A DNA stretch of 64,000 nt from Sambucus nigra (lineage: Eukaryota > Streptophyta > Magnoliopsida > Dipsacales > Adoxaceae). Location of the stretch: positions 258,870,187 to 258,934,186 of the forward strand of contig OX422214.1 of NCBI GenBank assembly GCA_949130495.1, in the 5' to 3' direction. Within the stretch, counting starts at the first letter, position 1. Each line of letters begins with the position of its first letter. The notes under the pieces were generated by a model that was given only the letters and a program-made list of their open reading frames with translations, was not told the DNA's origin and ran no database searches. The translations under genes and the position numbers were made by a program. This document shows positions 49,626 to 59,789 of the stretch, piece by piece.

Positions 49626-50290
49626 AAAACCGTTGGTCAGAATCATGCACGGGGTATACCGTTGGAAAGGTATTTCAGAGAAATTCGAAAGTCCTTTGGA
49701 CCGCTCCCGGGTTTGGGAGTTGACTCTAGGTCAAAGATGGCTCGGAAGCGTTTGTCGGTCCATTGGACGGGGAATCGCTCGGACGCAAACGGATCGTTCG
49801 TCCGCATGGTAAGTCCAAATCGCACACGAGGCATATCATTGGAAAGGTTAGGAGATGTACTTCGACATTCCAAAGAGTTTGACCCGGTTTGGAGAGTTGA
49901 CTTTGGTCAACTGGGCCCGGGAAGCGGTCGGTGGCTTCCCGAAGTCAAACGGATCGTTCGTCCGCATGGAAAGTCAGAATTGCGCACGGGATGGATCGTT
50001 GGAAAGGGTATTCAGTGCCCTTCAAGGATTCATTCAGCCTCGGTTGAGCTGAATAGTTGACTTAGGTCAAACAGAGCCCGAGAGCGCCCGGTGGCCTCTG
50101 GGTCAGGTTTCGGACGCTAACGGACCGTTCGTCCGCATGGTAAGTCGGAATCGTGCATGGGGCGGTCCGTTAGAAAGGGTATTAAGTACCCTTCGAAGAT
50201 TCATTCAGTCTCGGTCGAGACGAAGAGTTTGACTCTTGGGTCAAACTGAGCCGGGGAGTGCCCGATGGCTTCCAGGTCAGTGCTCGGGAC
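49626..50290. repeat. Tandem repeats of 160-180 bp in LTR U3
   Basis: Units end in TTCGTCCGCATGG at 49809, 49969 and 50139; a fourth, partial unit follows. Each contains a GTTGACTNNNGGTCAA-like pair (for example 49714, 49899, 50056). The unit wording AAGTC(A/G)GAAT...GCACGG recurs. Such U3 repeats usually act as enhancers (inference). Confidence 0.82.
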
Positions 50291-50370
50291 ATGACCTGGA
50301 GTTGCGGTGATGAGTGGAGGTACTAGGGACTTAAGGAGAGTTAGGGGGTAACAGAATGAGGTGTCTACAG

Positions 50371-50381
50371 AGCCCCTCAAC
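50371..50381 (-). other. Polypurine tract of element C
   Basis: The minus strand reads GTTGAGGGGCT before the LTR start TGTAGACACC, matching the GAGGGGCT-type tract common in Tat elements. Confidence 0.8.
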
Positions 50382-51430
50382 GGGTGAGTTTGGAACAAAT
50401 GATAGCCGTCGATTTAGACACCGCATGATGCTTTTGAGGGAGTATGACCGTTTCAGAGGGCCGAGGCCAATTCTGAGGACCTAAGGAGTGTGCTGGGGAT
50501 GCTTAATTCAAAGAGTCGAGGATGATTCTGAGGACCTAAGGAAGCGAGGATGATCGATTCAGAGGGTCGAGGTCGATTCTGAGGACCTAAGAGTGGTGAC
50601 GACCGAGGATCGAGGTCAATTCTGACCTAACTCAGGTGACGATCCATGACCGGGATCAATTTTGACCCAAGAGTGGTGATGACCGAGGAGCAAGGTCAAT
50701 TCTGACCTAACTCAGGTGACGATCCAAGATCGGGGTCAATTCTGACCCAAGAGTGGTGACGACCGAGGACCGAGGTCAATTTTGACGTAACTCAGGTGAC
50801 GATCCAAGACCGGGGTCAATTCTTACCCAAGAGTGGTCAAGACCGAGGACCGAGGTCAATTCTGACCTAACTCAGGTGTCGATCTAAGACCGGGGTTAAT
50901 TCTGACCCAAGAGTGATTGCATTTCTTTGGGAAAAGAAAAGAGTTCCATTGGGGGTAAGGATTGGATTTGGGGTTCCTCTGGGGATAAGAATTGGATTTG
51001 AGGTTCCGCTGGGGAACGATGAATGAGCTGATGAAGATTTGGATTGTCCTTCGGGAGAGATCGCCTGGGGCGAATGATTCTTCTGATTTCTGCTGGGAAA
51101 AATACCATGTGATATTGTATCGCACCGGGTAGCCGATGGCTGGGGAGGCCTTGTGCCTTTGATTTGAGCGGAGGAGTTGATTATTGCGGAGATAACCGGT
51201 TTGAGGTTGTAAACTCTACTGAGGAGGTGATTAGGTGGTCCAGGCGCAGTGCTTAAGAGGTCATTCGCTTGGATTTTGAGGGTTCCGTTGGGAAAAAAAA
51301 GGTTTCGCCTGAAGGAGTGCGAAATTTTCTTGATGAAAACGTTCTAAATCCTTCCTGGGATTTTTAGGAATTTTCCGGGGATTTTTCGAGGCATCCTGGT
51401 ATTTTCTGGGAATTTCTGTACGAAATTTCA
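50382..51430. other. Spacer between polypurine tract and PMD promoter
   Basis: It contains degenerate GATTCTGAGGACCTAAG repeats (50468-50590), then the ordered 80-bp array, then purine-rich sequence with GGGGAA-type repeats at 50930-51110. No protein is supported. Confidence 0.7.
50591..50910. repeat. 80-bp tandem array, 4 units (8 x 40-bp half-units)
   Basis: Units begin GAGTGGT at 50591, 50671, 50751 and 50831, exactly 80 bp apart. Each holds two related 40-bp halves, one with AGGTCAATTCTGACCT and the other with GGGTCAATTCTGACCC. Both halves therefore contain a 6-bp-arm inverted repeat around ATTC. Every half carries GGTCAA (TTGACC on the other strand), the W-box core, in most copies. Confidence 0.9.
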
Positions 51431-51436
51431 AGGGGG

Positions 51437-51576
51437 TGCCGATCGGCATAGACTGAGAGGTGCCATTCGACAGTGGCACAGACTTTTGGACTGCCTCGGG
51501 AAGGTGAAGAGACAGTATCGATCGATATGGCTGGGGTCAGTGCCGATCGGCATGGCGTTTGGCCTCCTATATAAAG
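51437..51576 (+). promoter_or_regulatory. PMD gene promoter with palindromes and TATA box
   Basis: Perfect 12-bp palindromes TGCCGATCGGCA at 51437-51448 and 51541-51552 and TATCGATCGATA at 51516-51527. A degenerate TGCCATTCGACAG lies at 51461. The TATA box TATATAAAG is at 51568-51576, followed by GGGGG, 94 bp before the PMD start codon. Confidence 0.78.
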
Positions 51577-52787
51577 GGGGTGAATCCCCTTCATTTTTCA
51601 CAGCTTCTTGCATTCTCTCTTTCTGCGATTTCTTTCTGCGAATTGTTCTAACGTTCCGACCTTCAAGAAATGGCCGCCTTTGTGAGCACCGCTGTCCACC
51701 GGGAGTGGTTGACCGTTGATGACTGGGCGAATGTGGATTGGAGGGACAGGGTGCCTCTTACTTTGGGGAACGAGAATGCCTTTGATGCATTCGAGCCGGT
51801 TGCGAATGAGCGGACCTTGTTGTGGGAGCCGTCGCGTCATCACTCTTCGAGAGTGATTCCCGGTGGTTATGTAAGTAACCTGACCTTTGGCATTCCTTTC
51901 TTTTTAGGTGATTTTTCCTTTTTTCTTGACCTTTGACTGAATTTTTTCTCTTGCCAGTCGGATATTTCTTTGAAGAACATGCGTGCTCGTGGGACGACGG
52001 GGCTTAAGGATGTTTGGGAGCATTTTCCACCCGTGGTGTGCTGGATGGTATCATCAGCAGGTTTTGGGAGGTTGGCGGCTGCGCTGGATGAGACGCCTCG
52101 TTCGACAGTAGTTTTGTGTGCCTTGGGGGAGAGGTGGTGGGACACTACCCACACCTTTCATTTTGACTTCAGGGAGATGACGGTGACTCCCATAGATGTG
52201 CAACAACTGTTGGGGCTGGATTGTGATGGAGAGAATGTAGAGGTGGATCGCTCCTTGCAGGTGAGGCCAGAGGCGGTGCATGCGTCATTTGGTGATGTGA
52301 GGAGGATAGTCTCTGGGGATTCTATCCGGTTGTCCTTGCTGAAGGATGTTTTGCTGAGCAGGGTGGTTGATGTGGAGGACGGGCTGCAAGTGAGGCAGAT
52401 GGCTCGGTTGTTTATCTTATTGGTGCTGAGAGGTTTCATGGTGGCGTCGAGCGGCGACGTCGTCTATTTGTGGTTTTTACCGTACTTGAGGATGTTTTCG
52501 AACATCCCTTTTTATGATTGGGGGAGTCTGACCTTGGCGACCCTTTACTCTTCTTTGGATGCATTCAGCCGGTGCTGTCGGCAGACTTTTATTGGAGCCA
52601 CGTATCTCCTTGAGGTATTCTTTACTTTTGCTCATTTTCATTTCATGCATTCGCATTTTCCTTATGCGCCTCTTTTTGCTTGTGAATTCAGACGTGTTCT
52701 ATGAGGTGATTGGGTGAAACACCCCACTGATTGCTCTGAAGGACGACACTGTTGGGGACTTCTGCCGACTGTATCGATGGTGTAAGG

Positions 52788-55566
52788 TGTGACACCCCGC
52801 CTAATTAATCCCGGGTGATCAGTCCTAAATCAAGTTAGAACAGGTTTCTCATTTGGTCCATTCTTAGCATCACTGTCGTTTTATTAAATTACTAACCACC
52901 TAAGTGAAAAAAATAGACTGGTGCCAATTTTTATCTTTCATTAATTAAACCAAAACCCATGCGGAAAAATAAAACAATACAACAATCACAGATACTGAAT
53001 TAATCATCCACAAATAGAAATAATTAACCGAATAAACCATCGGTCCAAAATAAATCCCGTAAAGACAAGAATGAACTCCCAACAAGTCTAATACAAAGAA
53101 GTGGAATGTGAGCGACATGCTCGAATAACTAATAATGAATTTCTACATTAAGAATGAAAAATGAGGCGTCTATCAAAACCCCGCAACATCCACATATGCT
53201 GCAGCAACGAATCCCTGGAATTGAGTCAAGGCTGGCGTCCCTGTGGTTGGACACCTAAAAGGGTTTTTAAAAGTTTTTATAGCAAGGGTTAGTACCCAAA
53301 ACATTAAAAAAAAATTTAACAAATGATTAACTTGCAGTAATAATAAATATGCATGCTCTTCATATTTTAGTTAGTGACACACTCTCTTGAGAACTTCCTT
53401 GCCCCTCCTCTAATGTGCACCACTAACGCTTTAATTATCACCTAGTTACCTATCTCATGACTAGATAATTATTAAAGTCTCCTTGTACCCCCCCTACTCT
53501 AATTTGAGTACAATGTGATTAAGATTTTTAAGTTATTAATGACATCAACTTAATTAATCATTTCCCTTTTTAATTCATATAACTTCTCCACTCGTTATAC
53601 ATATACAACAACTCATGCTTGTATCTATTTAGCCCGTATATAATAATCACCTAATTATATACTTAGAAATATTGCAGCATTCACACACATACTGAAATAC
53701 ATAAATCACTAACATCCACCCGAGTAGAAATACTCACCGGACATAATTTCTCTAAAGTGCTAGTACACTAGGTATATTCACATACCCTAGTTATCAAAGT
53801 TAGAATCTCTCACTAACTTGGTTTAGTATACGATTGGAGGCGGTCATATTCCTTCCCGGAAAGTGAGATGCCCCTCACCCCCTGTAACGGACGCTATGAC
53901 CTGGGAATCTACTCGCCCTACTCCTCAAGCTAGGGGATTCATCCACTGCGCGTAACCTCCCCCTATAGCTCTAGAGTATAATAATATCTAACCACTGATA
54001 TTAAGGCATACACTATATATATATATATATACTATCACACACCGTATATATATATACATATATAAAAATGTTCCAGCTACACCGTGTACTAAACCCATGA
54101 CACAAGACTATTCCATTTTTATTATGAGGTTGTTACCCAACTCGAATTATTAATTAATTTACACATTAATAAATTCAATTACTTTTGATGTTGCCCTCAC
54201 CATTTAATTGGACTCAATCTCTTAGCCCGAATTAACCTCACCCGAGTCTAAATCCCGACTCTAAATTACTTAGTCCATTACTAAATAAAATAATTTACCT
54301 CGATGTAGCTCAACCAATTTTGACGTGTCACCCAAATTTCTACTCCCATCTCCTAATTAATTTCCCCACAATTAATCAGATTTAAATCATGCATTAATTT
54401 TTCTCAATAATTAATCACATAACAACTTTTATATAAATCTCTTTCTATATAAACAAAACTGGGCGAATTGTCAGTTTCTGCCGACCATCGATCGATCGAC
54501 TTCATGGCGTCGATCGATCGATCGATCAGGTACTCGTCTTCTTCGCGAAGACAGACAGCCATGGACGAAAATTTTCAAGCCCTAATTTCCTTCTACACTA
54601 AAACTAAATCCATTTTAGCATTTGTTCATATTAGGAAACTCATTAGGGATCCCCAGAACAGTCATCAACATTATTAATTCGTCCATTAACTCCAATTTCT
54701 AAATTTGGGGAAAGTTTCATCATTAACCCTAAGCCCATTTATACCCCAAATCTCATCATCAAATTCGTTTCCAAATATTCAGATATCATTCTACCAGATA
54801 TGCATTAACTCACAATTATCAGATTTTACAAGAATCACCACCCAATTTCGTAAATCAGAATTATTGTTTTCAAAATCCCATGTTCATACCATTAACACCC
54901 AAAAACGAATTTCTACTTATTCACTACACATGAATATGAATTGAAAACAGATTTAATGCTATTGCAAGTTATCCACTTGCCTTAAGGTTCGTAGAGTCTG
55001 AATTGGAGCTAAATCCCAAGGTTGAAGATGACCTTTGTTGGCTCTCTTTTGATCCCCAATTGGCTTTGGCTGCTGTTAAGGTTTCCTAACCCTTAATTTT
55101 CTTTTTATTACATTAATTGACTAAATCCCGTTTTTTGACTAATGGGCCAAGCCCAAGTGACCCAAATGCCCCCGAGTGGGCCCGACTATGTCTAAAAACG
55201 TCCCGTGACCCGTTTACTACCCCCGGGTACACTTTTCCGACTATCTCGGCCCATCCGGACTCAACTGTACACTCAAAATTGGCACCCGAATAAATTTATA
55301 AAATTACTTATCCCCCCACCCCATATTGTCTATACCGACTTCCGGTTGAGATAAGTGTATACTTTGTCATTGACACTCGAAATGACTTAAATAGATTATT
55401 ACTATTCACTCAGTAATTTAATTTGCCAAAATATTAACCATTCACTCTCCGATTAATACTTAAATTTTATTTTACCATAATTAATTCATTAAATCACAAC
55501 ACACTAGTAATTTGAATTTCCGAATTAATTAGATTTTAAATGAACCCAAAAATACGGGGTGTTACA
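52788..55566 (-). repeat. Solo LTR inserted in the PMD gene
   Basis: It runs TGTGACACCCCG to CGGGGTGTTACA (2779 bp) with perfect TAAGG duplications at 52783-52787 and 55567-55571. It aligns with the element B LTRs (for example CCGGGTGATCAGT near its left end in both) and is in the same orientation. It lacks internal sequence. Its palindromes are at 54487-54499 and 54510-54527. Confidence 0.95.
54487..54527. other. LTR palindromes, ATCGATCG type
   Basis: ATCGATCGATCGA at 54487-54499 and TCGATCGATCGATCGATC at 54510-54527, about 1.04-1.08 kb from the LTR start. Confidence 0.85.
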
Positions 55567-56549
55567 TAAGGATAACCGACAATCGAAGGGATCTCTTTCC
55601 CTGGAGGCGGTGCGTCAGGTCTTGAATGACCTGACCAGTGGTCGGGTAATATCCCTTCCATTTCAGTCTTGGTTTTTATCACCTTCTGATCTTGTATTGA
55701 CTCATTCTTGATTAGGGATTTTCAGGTGACCTTTTATCCCTGGGGAACATCCATTCAGGATACGGGGATGACTGGGGTGAATGCGCAGATGAGGCGTTTG
55801 TTGGCGCATGAGTTCGGCCATTCCTGGTACCTCGGGGAGAGGGTGATTCGTCAGATTGCTGAGGAGGAGGTGGTGGTGCCTCCCGTATAGCCTCCTATGT
55901 CTATGAGGCGGGAGCAACAACTGTTGGAGGATGAGAGGATCGCAGCTATAATTGGCGAGTCCTATGCGTTGTACACTGATACGGCTGCGCCGTATGACTA
56001 TATGGACTTTGTGAAGAGCTGGTTGATGGCGCCCAGCATTCATGATGCCTTGCCTTTTCCTCCTGCGGGTTCGAGTCGGGCGGTGGGGTCTTCCCACAGT
56101 GGTGGTGGTCCGTCGTCACCTGCGGCGGCGGCGACCTCGGAGGTCCCTTTTGTGCGGCTGCACACTCCTTCGTACAACATCCGACGGGCTGATGGAGGGA
56201 TAGTGCCGATGCTGCACCGTCCCCTCGCGATGGATCCGGAGGAGCTGGTTTTGACAGAGGAGGTCCTTCGTCCTGCGATAAACCTTTCGGTCCTTTTCCT
56301 CTTTTTTGATTTCTTTTGCTTGATACTGATTCTGCCTTTTCCTTGTAGCAAATTCGGGTGTCGACCACTTGGCCGAGGGACATTAAAGATTGGATATCAT
56401 CGGCGATTGCCCACATTCGGGATGCTGCCCCCGTTCCTTCTTGCTTGGTGCCGTCAACCTCGTCCGGGGAAGACTCTGGCTCGGGTAGTGGGGGCGCGTC
56501 GTCTCGTCATAGGGGAAAGAGAGAGTGTCGCAGGGGTGGAAGCTCTTGA

Positions 56550-57154
56550 GAGAGAGAGAGAGAGTGGGTTCGGGCTGAGTCCCGTTGTCTTTGTCTTTTT
56601 TTTTTTATTTCCTGCAAAATTGATGTAACACAGAACACAAATATATGCAATGCAATGGATTTTTTTGACTATCTTTTATTAATGATGAATGAATGGATGC
56701 ATATGCCCTTTTTACTTTGCTGCTGAGACCAAAAAAAAAAAAAACGGATATTTTTTTTTGGAATTTTTCGAAGGAAAGTTTTAATTAAAAAGGGAAATTA
56801 TATAGGGAGGAAAAGGGGTTTTGAAATTCTATTGAGAATATCAATTCATTTTCATTGAGTTTTCTGATTTGACAAAAGAGGAAAGGAGGAAATTTTCCAA
56901 AAATAGGGGGTTGCCGATCGGCAAGCACCCTGGCCTGCCTATCGGCAGTTCAGTCGAGTCCCATTAATTTTAAAGCTTTGAATGGTACCTTCTTCAGCCT
57001 TTGGTACCTTGTGGGGTAGGATACCCTCCGATTTTTGCAGGGATTATATCTTTTTTGAGAGTTCTCAAGTATAAAAAAAGGGGGCAAGGGTGGCGTGTTC
57101 TCATTACACCTTTACATCCTCATCTATTTCCCCACTATTTCCTTGCCCTACAAG
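56550..57154 (+). promoter_or_regulatory. PMD 3' region and DUF7745 promoter
   Basis: After the PMD stop come a GA tract and AT-rich sequence. The 14-bp perfect palindrome TTGCCGATCGGCAA is at 56911-56924, with CTGCCTATCGGCAG at 56935-56948. A TATA-like TATAAAAAAA followed by GGGGG is at 57070-57084, 85 bp before the start codon. Palindromes and the TATA-GGGGG layout repeat those of the PMD promoter. Confidence 0.75.
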
Positions 57155-58374
57155 ATGGCTCTCCCTGGTAGCACCGAGTTTGTCAACTACCTCGAAGCCT
57201 TGGAAGCTATGTGCTCTTATAATGTCGACAATGATGCTTTCAACATGCTTCGAGTCTCCTTGTGGCGTAATCGACCTTTTGAGTGGAATATGCTGATGGC
57301 GGGAGTACAATTTTGGTACCCCGAAGACCATGTATTCCGCTTTGGGTTGGAAGAAGTTTGTCCTACCTACGAGGAATTTTCTGCCATACTGGGTGTGAAT
57401 CCCAGTGTTGCTGCGGCTTTGCTCGAATTTTCCCCCTCCCCTAGGGATTTGTTGGCCGAGCTTCTTCATACCTCGCATTTGACGGCCAGGTCATTGGTTG
57501 CTGGAGGAATGATCTCCCTCCCGGCGGTGTTGCAGTTCGTGCATTTGCGGGAAGTAGGTGATGCTGGCTATGCTGGAGCCGTTGTTCTGGGCCTTGTTTC
57601 AAAATTATTGTTGGTGATTGGGGAGGTGTGAGTGGACCCACAACTTGCAGCCATTACTTCATGGATGTCATACCGTTGCAATCCTGCGGCGGTGATATTG
57701 GCGGAGACTCTGAATGGCCTGGATGCCTGGAGAGAAGGTCGTTCTGACTTTTTGAGGGGTAGCCCTGTGATGATGTTTATGTGGTTGTCTGAAAGATTCT
57801 GCTTGTCAACTCCTCCAGAATATCCTTTGTCAGCTGTACCCAACTTCTTTTCGCGCTACTTCATTCGTGTTGGATTGCATGTTGAGAATTGGGAGAATTG
57901 GCTTGTGGAGCATGGGGCTCGTGGGCTGTATTAGTCAGTGCCTTGGTGGGGACAGTTGCAGCCAGTTCTGGAGCTAGGAGAGTATTCATATGTGCGGCTG
58001 GTTGGTCTTAGACAGACCTCTTTTTATTTCCCTTGGCGGCTTCTGCGTCAATTTGTCTGGGCGCAGATCGTGCCCCCTCGGACCTCAAGTTTCTTTTTGG
58101 TAGAAAATTTGACTGAGCGCTTGCGTCTGTTGCTTAGATCCCTGTGGAAAAATTGACGTCCGTCGACCCGTCCCTCTCAGTCTATCGAGAAGGTTTGCCA
58201 CGTCTCCAAAGATTATGTGAAGTGGTTGTGGAGGAAAGTAGTCAGCAAGATGTTGGCAGTAGAGACTGGTCAAAGGTGGTTTATTTTATCTGACTCCATG
58301 GAAGGAGGTGTTGTGTTCTTTTTGAAGATGGTTAAGGCTCATCGGTCCATGGAGTGTTTGAGGCACTCCATTTA
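57155..58374 (+). pseudogene. DUF7745-like antisense gene of element C
   Basis: The single reading frame from ATG 57155 (MALPGSTEFVNYLEAL) runs about 406 codons to TAG 58372 and is broken only by three in-frame stops: TGA 57629, TAG 57932 and TGA 58154. The block LWRNRPFEWNMLMAGVQFWY...FGLEEVCPTYEEFSAILG is the signature of the DUF7745 proteins that accompany Tat/Ogre elements on the opposite strand from pol. WLSERFCLS and the SYVRLVGLRQTSFYFPWRLLRQF block lie further on. The function is unknown. All three stops could be single C-to-T changes from CGA or CAG codons. Confidence 0.8.
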
Positions 58375-58928
58375 GGCAGGAGAAACTTGGTCTCCTTAGG
58401 ATGTAGATGATGAGAGTGCAGGCTCTTATGGTAGCTGTGGGTAGGACTCCTGTGGAGTTTATTTGTGTAACAAATGTGGGGGATTTTATCTGGTTTTTAT
58501 GGTAGTAGGGGGAAGGGAGTTATCCGTTCCTTTTTCTTATGTAATCTGTTACTGTAGTTTCTTATTAATGAAATAAACAAGTTTCTGATCATCCAGCTGT
58601 GCCTTTCGATGAATTTTATATTTTGAATTATTTATACCGATCGCTAAGGCATACATAATCCTTTTGTTCGAGTAGATGTTTAAAATGAACTGTCGTTCTC
58701 AGAGATAAGAAAAGAATATATTTTTGTGAAAAAGAAGGGGCCGTGCTCATGTGGGGTGTATGAGCTGCCTATGTACCTCTGGAGTTTTTGAATTTTTTTT
58801 GTTTAAAAGTGTTTTTTTGTAGAGGATCAGGCCCACGTAGTTCTGGGTAGAGGGAGATGAAGAGAGTTTTTTTTTTTTTTTAGAATACAAGGGGGATGAG
58901 AAGAGTCGTAGCGCGCCGAGATTTTGAA
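58375..58928. other. Convergent intergenic region of element C
   Basis: It separates the 3' ends of the plus-strand DUF7745 gene and the minus-strand integrase. It contains TTAATGAAATAAAC (possible poly(A) signal, about 58565) and a second copy of the paired ACGT motif at 58774-58843 (GCCTATGTACC, then GATCAGGCCCACGTAGTTC). Confidence 0.6.
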
Positions 58929-59789
58929 CTAGGGGTAGAATTTCTTGAGATGGTCTAGATTGACTGGACGAGCCATCTCTTCCCCATCCAGGTCAGTGAG
59001 CATGGCAGCATCGCCAGACAAGATTTTCTTCACAATGTAAGGGCCGCTCCAATTGGGCTTGAATTTTCCTCTGGGGTCCCAGATGGGTTCGATTATCTCC
59101 TTGAGGGCTAAATCCCCCTCCCGAACACCGCGGTCCTTGAATCTCTTATTGAATGATCGCGTTATTCGGCGATGGTACCCTTGCATGTGATAAATAGCTT
59201 TTAATCTTCTTTCATCTAAGGGGGTTAGCTCATCAAGACGGCTTTGGCACCAGTCTTCTTCACTAACCTTGCTTTCGAGCATGACGTGTAGTGAGGTTAT
59301 TTCTAGCTCCACAGGTAGGACTGCTTCCATGCCGTAGACCAGGGAGTAAGGGGTAGCCCCAGTAGAGGTTCGGATAGAGGTTCGATAGCCCCAGAGGGCG
59401 TACGGGATCCGGTCGGCCCAATCCCTAAAACTTTTGGTCATCTTGCTGATGATGGCTTTGAGGTTTTTGTTAGCGGCTTCAACTGCACCATTGGTCTGAG
59501 GTCGGTAGGGAGAAGATTTGTGTCTCTGAATCCCATACTCGTTGACAACTTCTGTGACTTCTGCTTCGAAGTGTAACCCGTTATCTGACACTAGCTCGTG
59601 CGGGACCCCATATCGGCAGATGATATTTTTCTTGATGAATTTGGCCACCTTCTTGGCATTTAATATTGCGTATGACTCAGCTTCGACCCATTTGGTGAAG
59701 TAATCAATGGCAACTAGGATGAACACATGCCCATTTGACGCCTTTGGCATAACCTTTCCTATGATGTCGCTACCCCAGGTGGAGAACGA
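58929..59789 (-). pseudogene. Element C integrase, core and C-terminal domains
   Basis: The open part (58929-59750, 273 codons) contains all three catalytic acidic residues: VAIDYFTKWVEAE, LVSDNGLHFEAE and YRPQTNGAVEAANKN. The C-terminal region has the WSGPYIVKKIL (GPY/F-type) and ARPVNLDHLKKFYP blocks. In-frame sequence continues to 59789, where TGG of the expected WSFSTWG has become TAG. The N-terminal zinc domain was lost in an upstream deletion. The core is the best-preserved part of the element and may be the most recently constrained. Confidence 0.9.

Larger units (their letters stand above)
48293..50369 (-). repeat. 3' LTR of element C
   Basis: On the minus strand it begins TGTAGACACCTCATTCTG, the usual Tat-type LTR start, right after a polypurine tract. 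It ends GATGGCCACA at 48293 (this end is inferred from the break in copia integrase and a TGT/ACA terminus). Length about 2.08 kb. Tandem repeats with TTGAC/GGTCAA motifs occupy the U3 part (49626-50290), palindromes and a TATA box lie at 49494-49590, and a GCCTACGTA...CCACGTAGTTC motif pair at 48908-48948. Confidence 0.85.
51670..56549 (+). pseudogene. Plant mobile domain (PMD/MAIL-like) gene in element C
   Basis: The gene starts at ATG 51670 (MAAFVSTAVHREW). Exon 1 is 51670-51870, intron GTAAGT...GCCAG 51871-51957, and exon 2 51958-52614. It holds the PMD core: WWDTTHTFHFDFREMTVTPIDV and QLLGLDCDG, matching the ET.TFH...GE.TVTL.DV..L.GL wording of MAIL1/MAIN proteins. Exon 3 starts near 52692 but needs a frame change, and is interrupted by the solo LTR. 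Exon 4 (55726-56289) has GERVIRQIAEEEVV, the ERV.RQFG block, and a TAG at 55888. Exon 5 (56349-56549) ends in a Ser/Gly/Arg-rich tail. Host PMD proteins support silencing and genome integrity; a role for this one is unknown. Confidence 0.82.

Noticed and set aside
50611..50900. AGGTCA-N4-TGACCT resembles an animal nuclear-receptor inverted repeat element
   Set aside because: Plants have no nuclear receptors; the repeat is better described as W-box cores in an inverted arrangement.
50591..50910. CRISPR-like regular repeats
   Set aside because: The units are contiguous with no unique spacers, and the DNA is eukaryotic.
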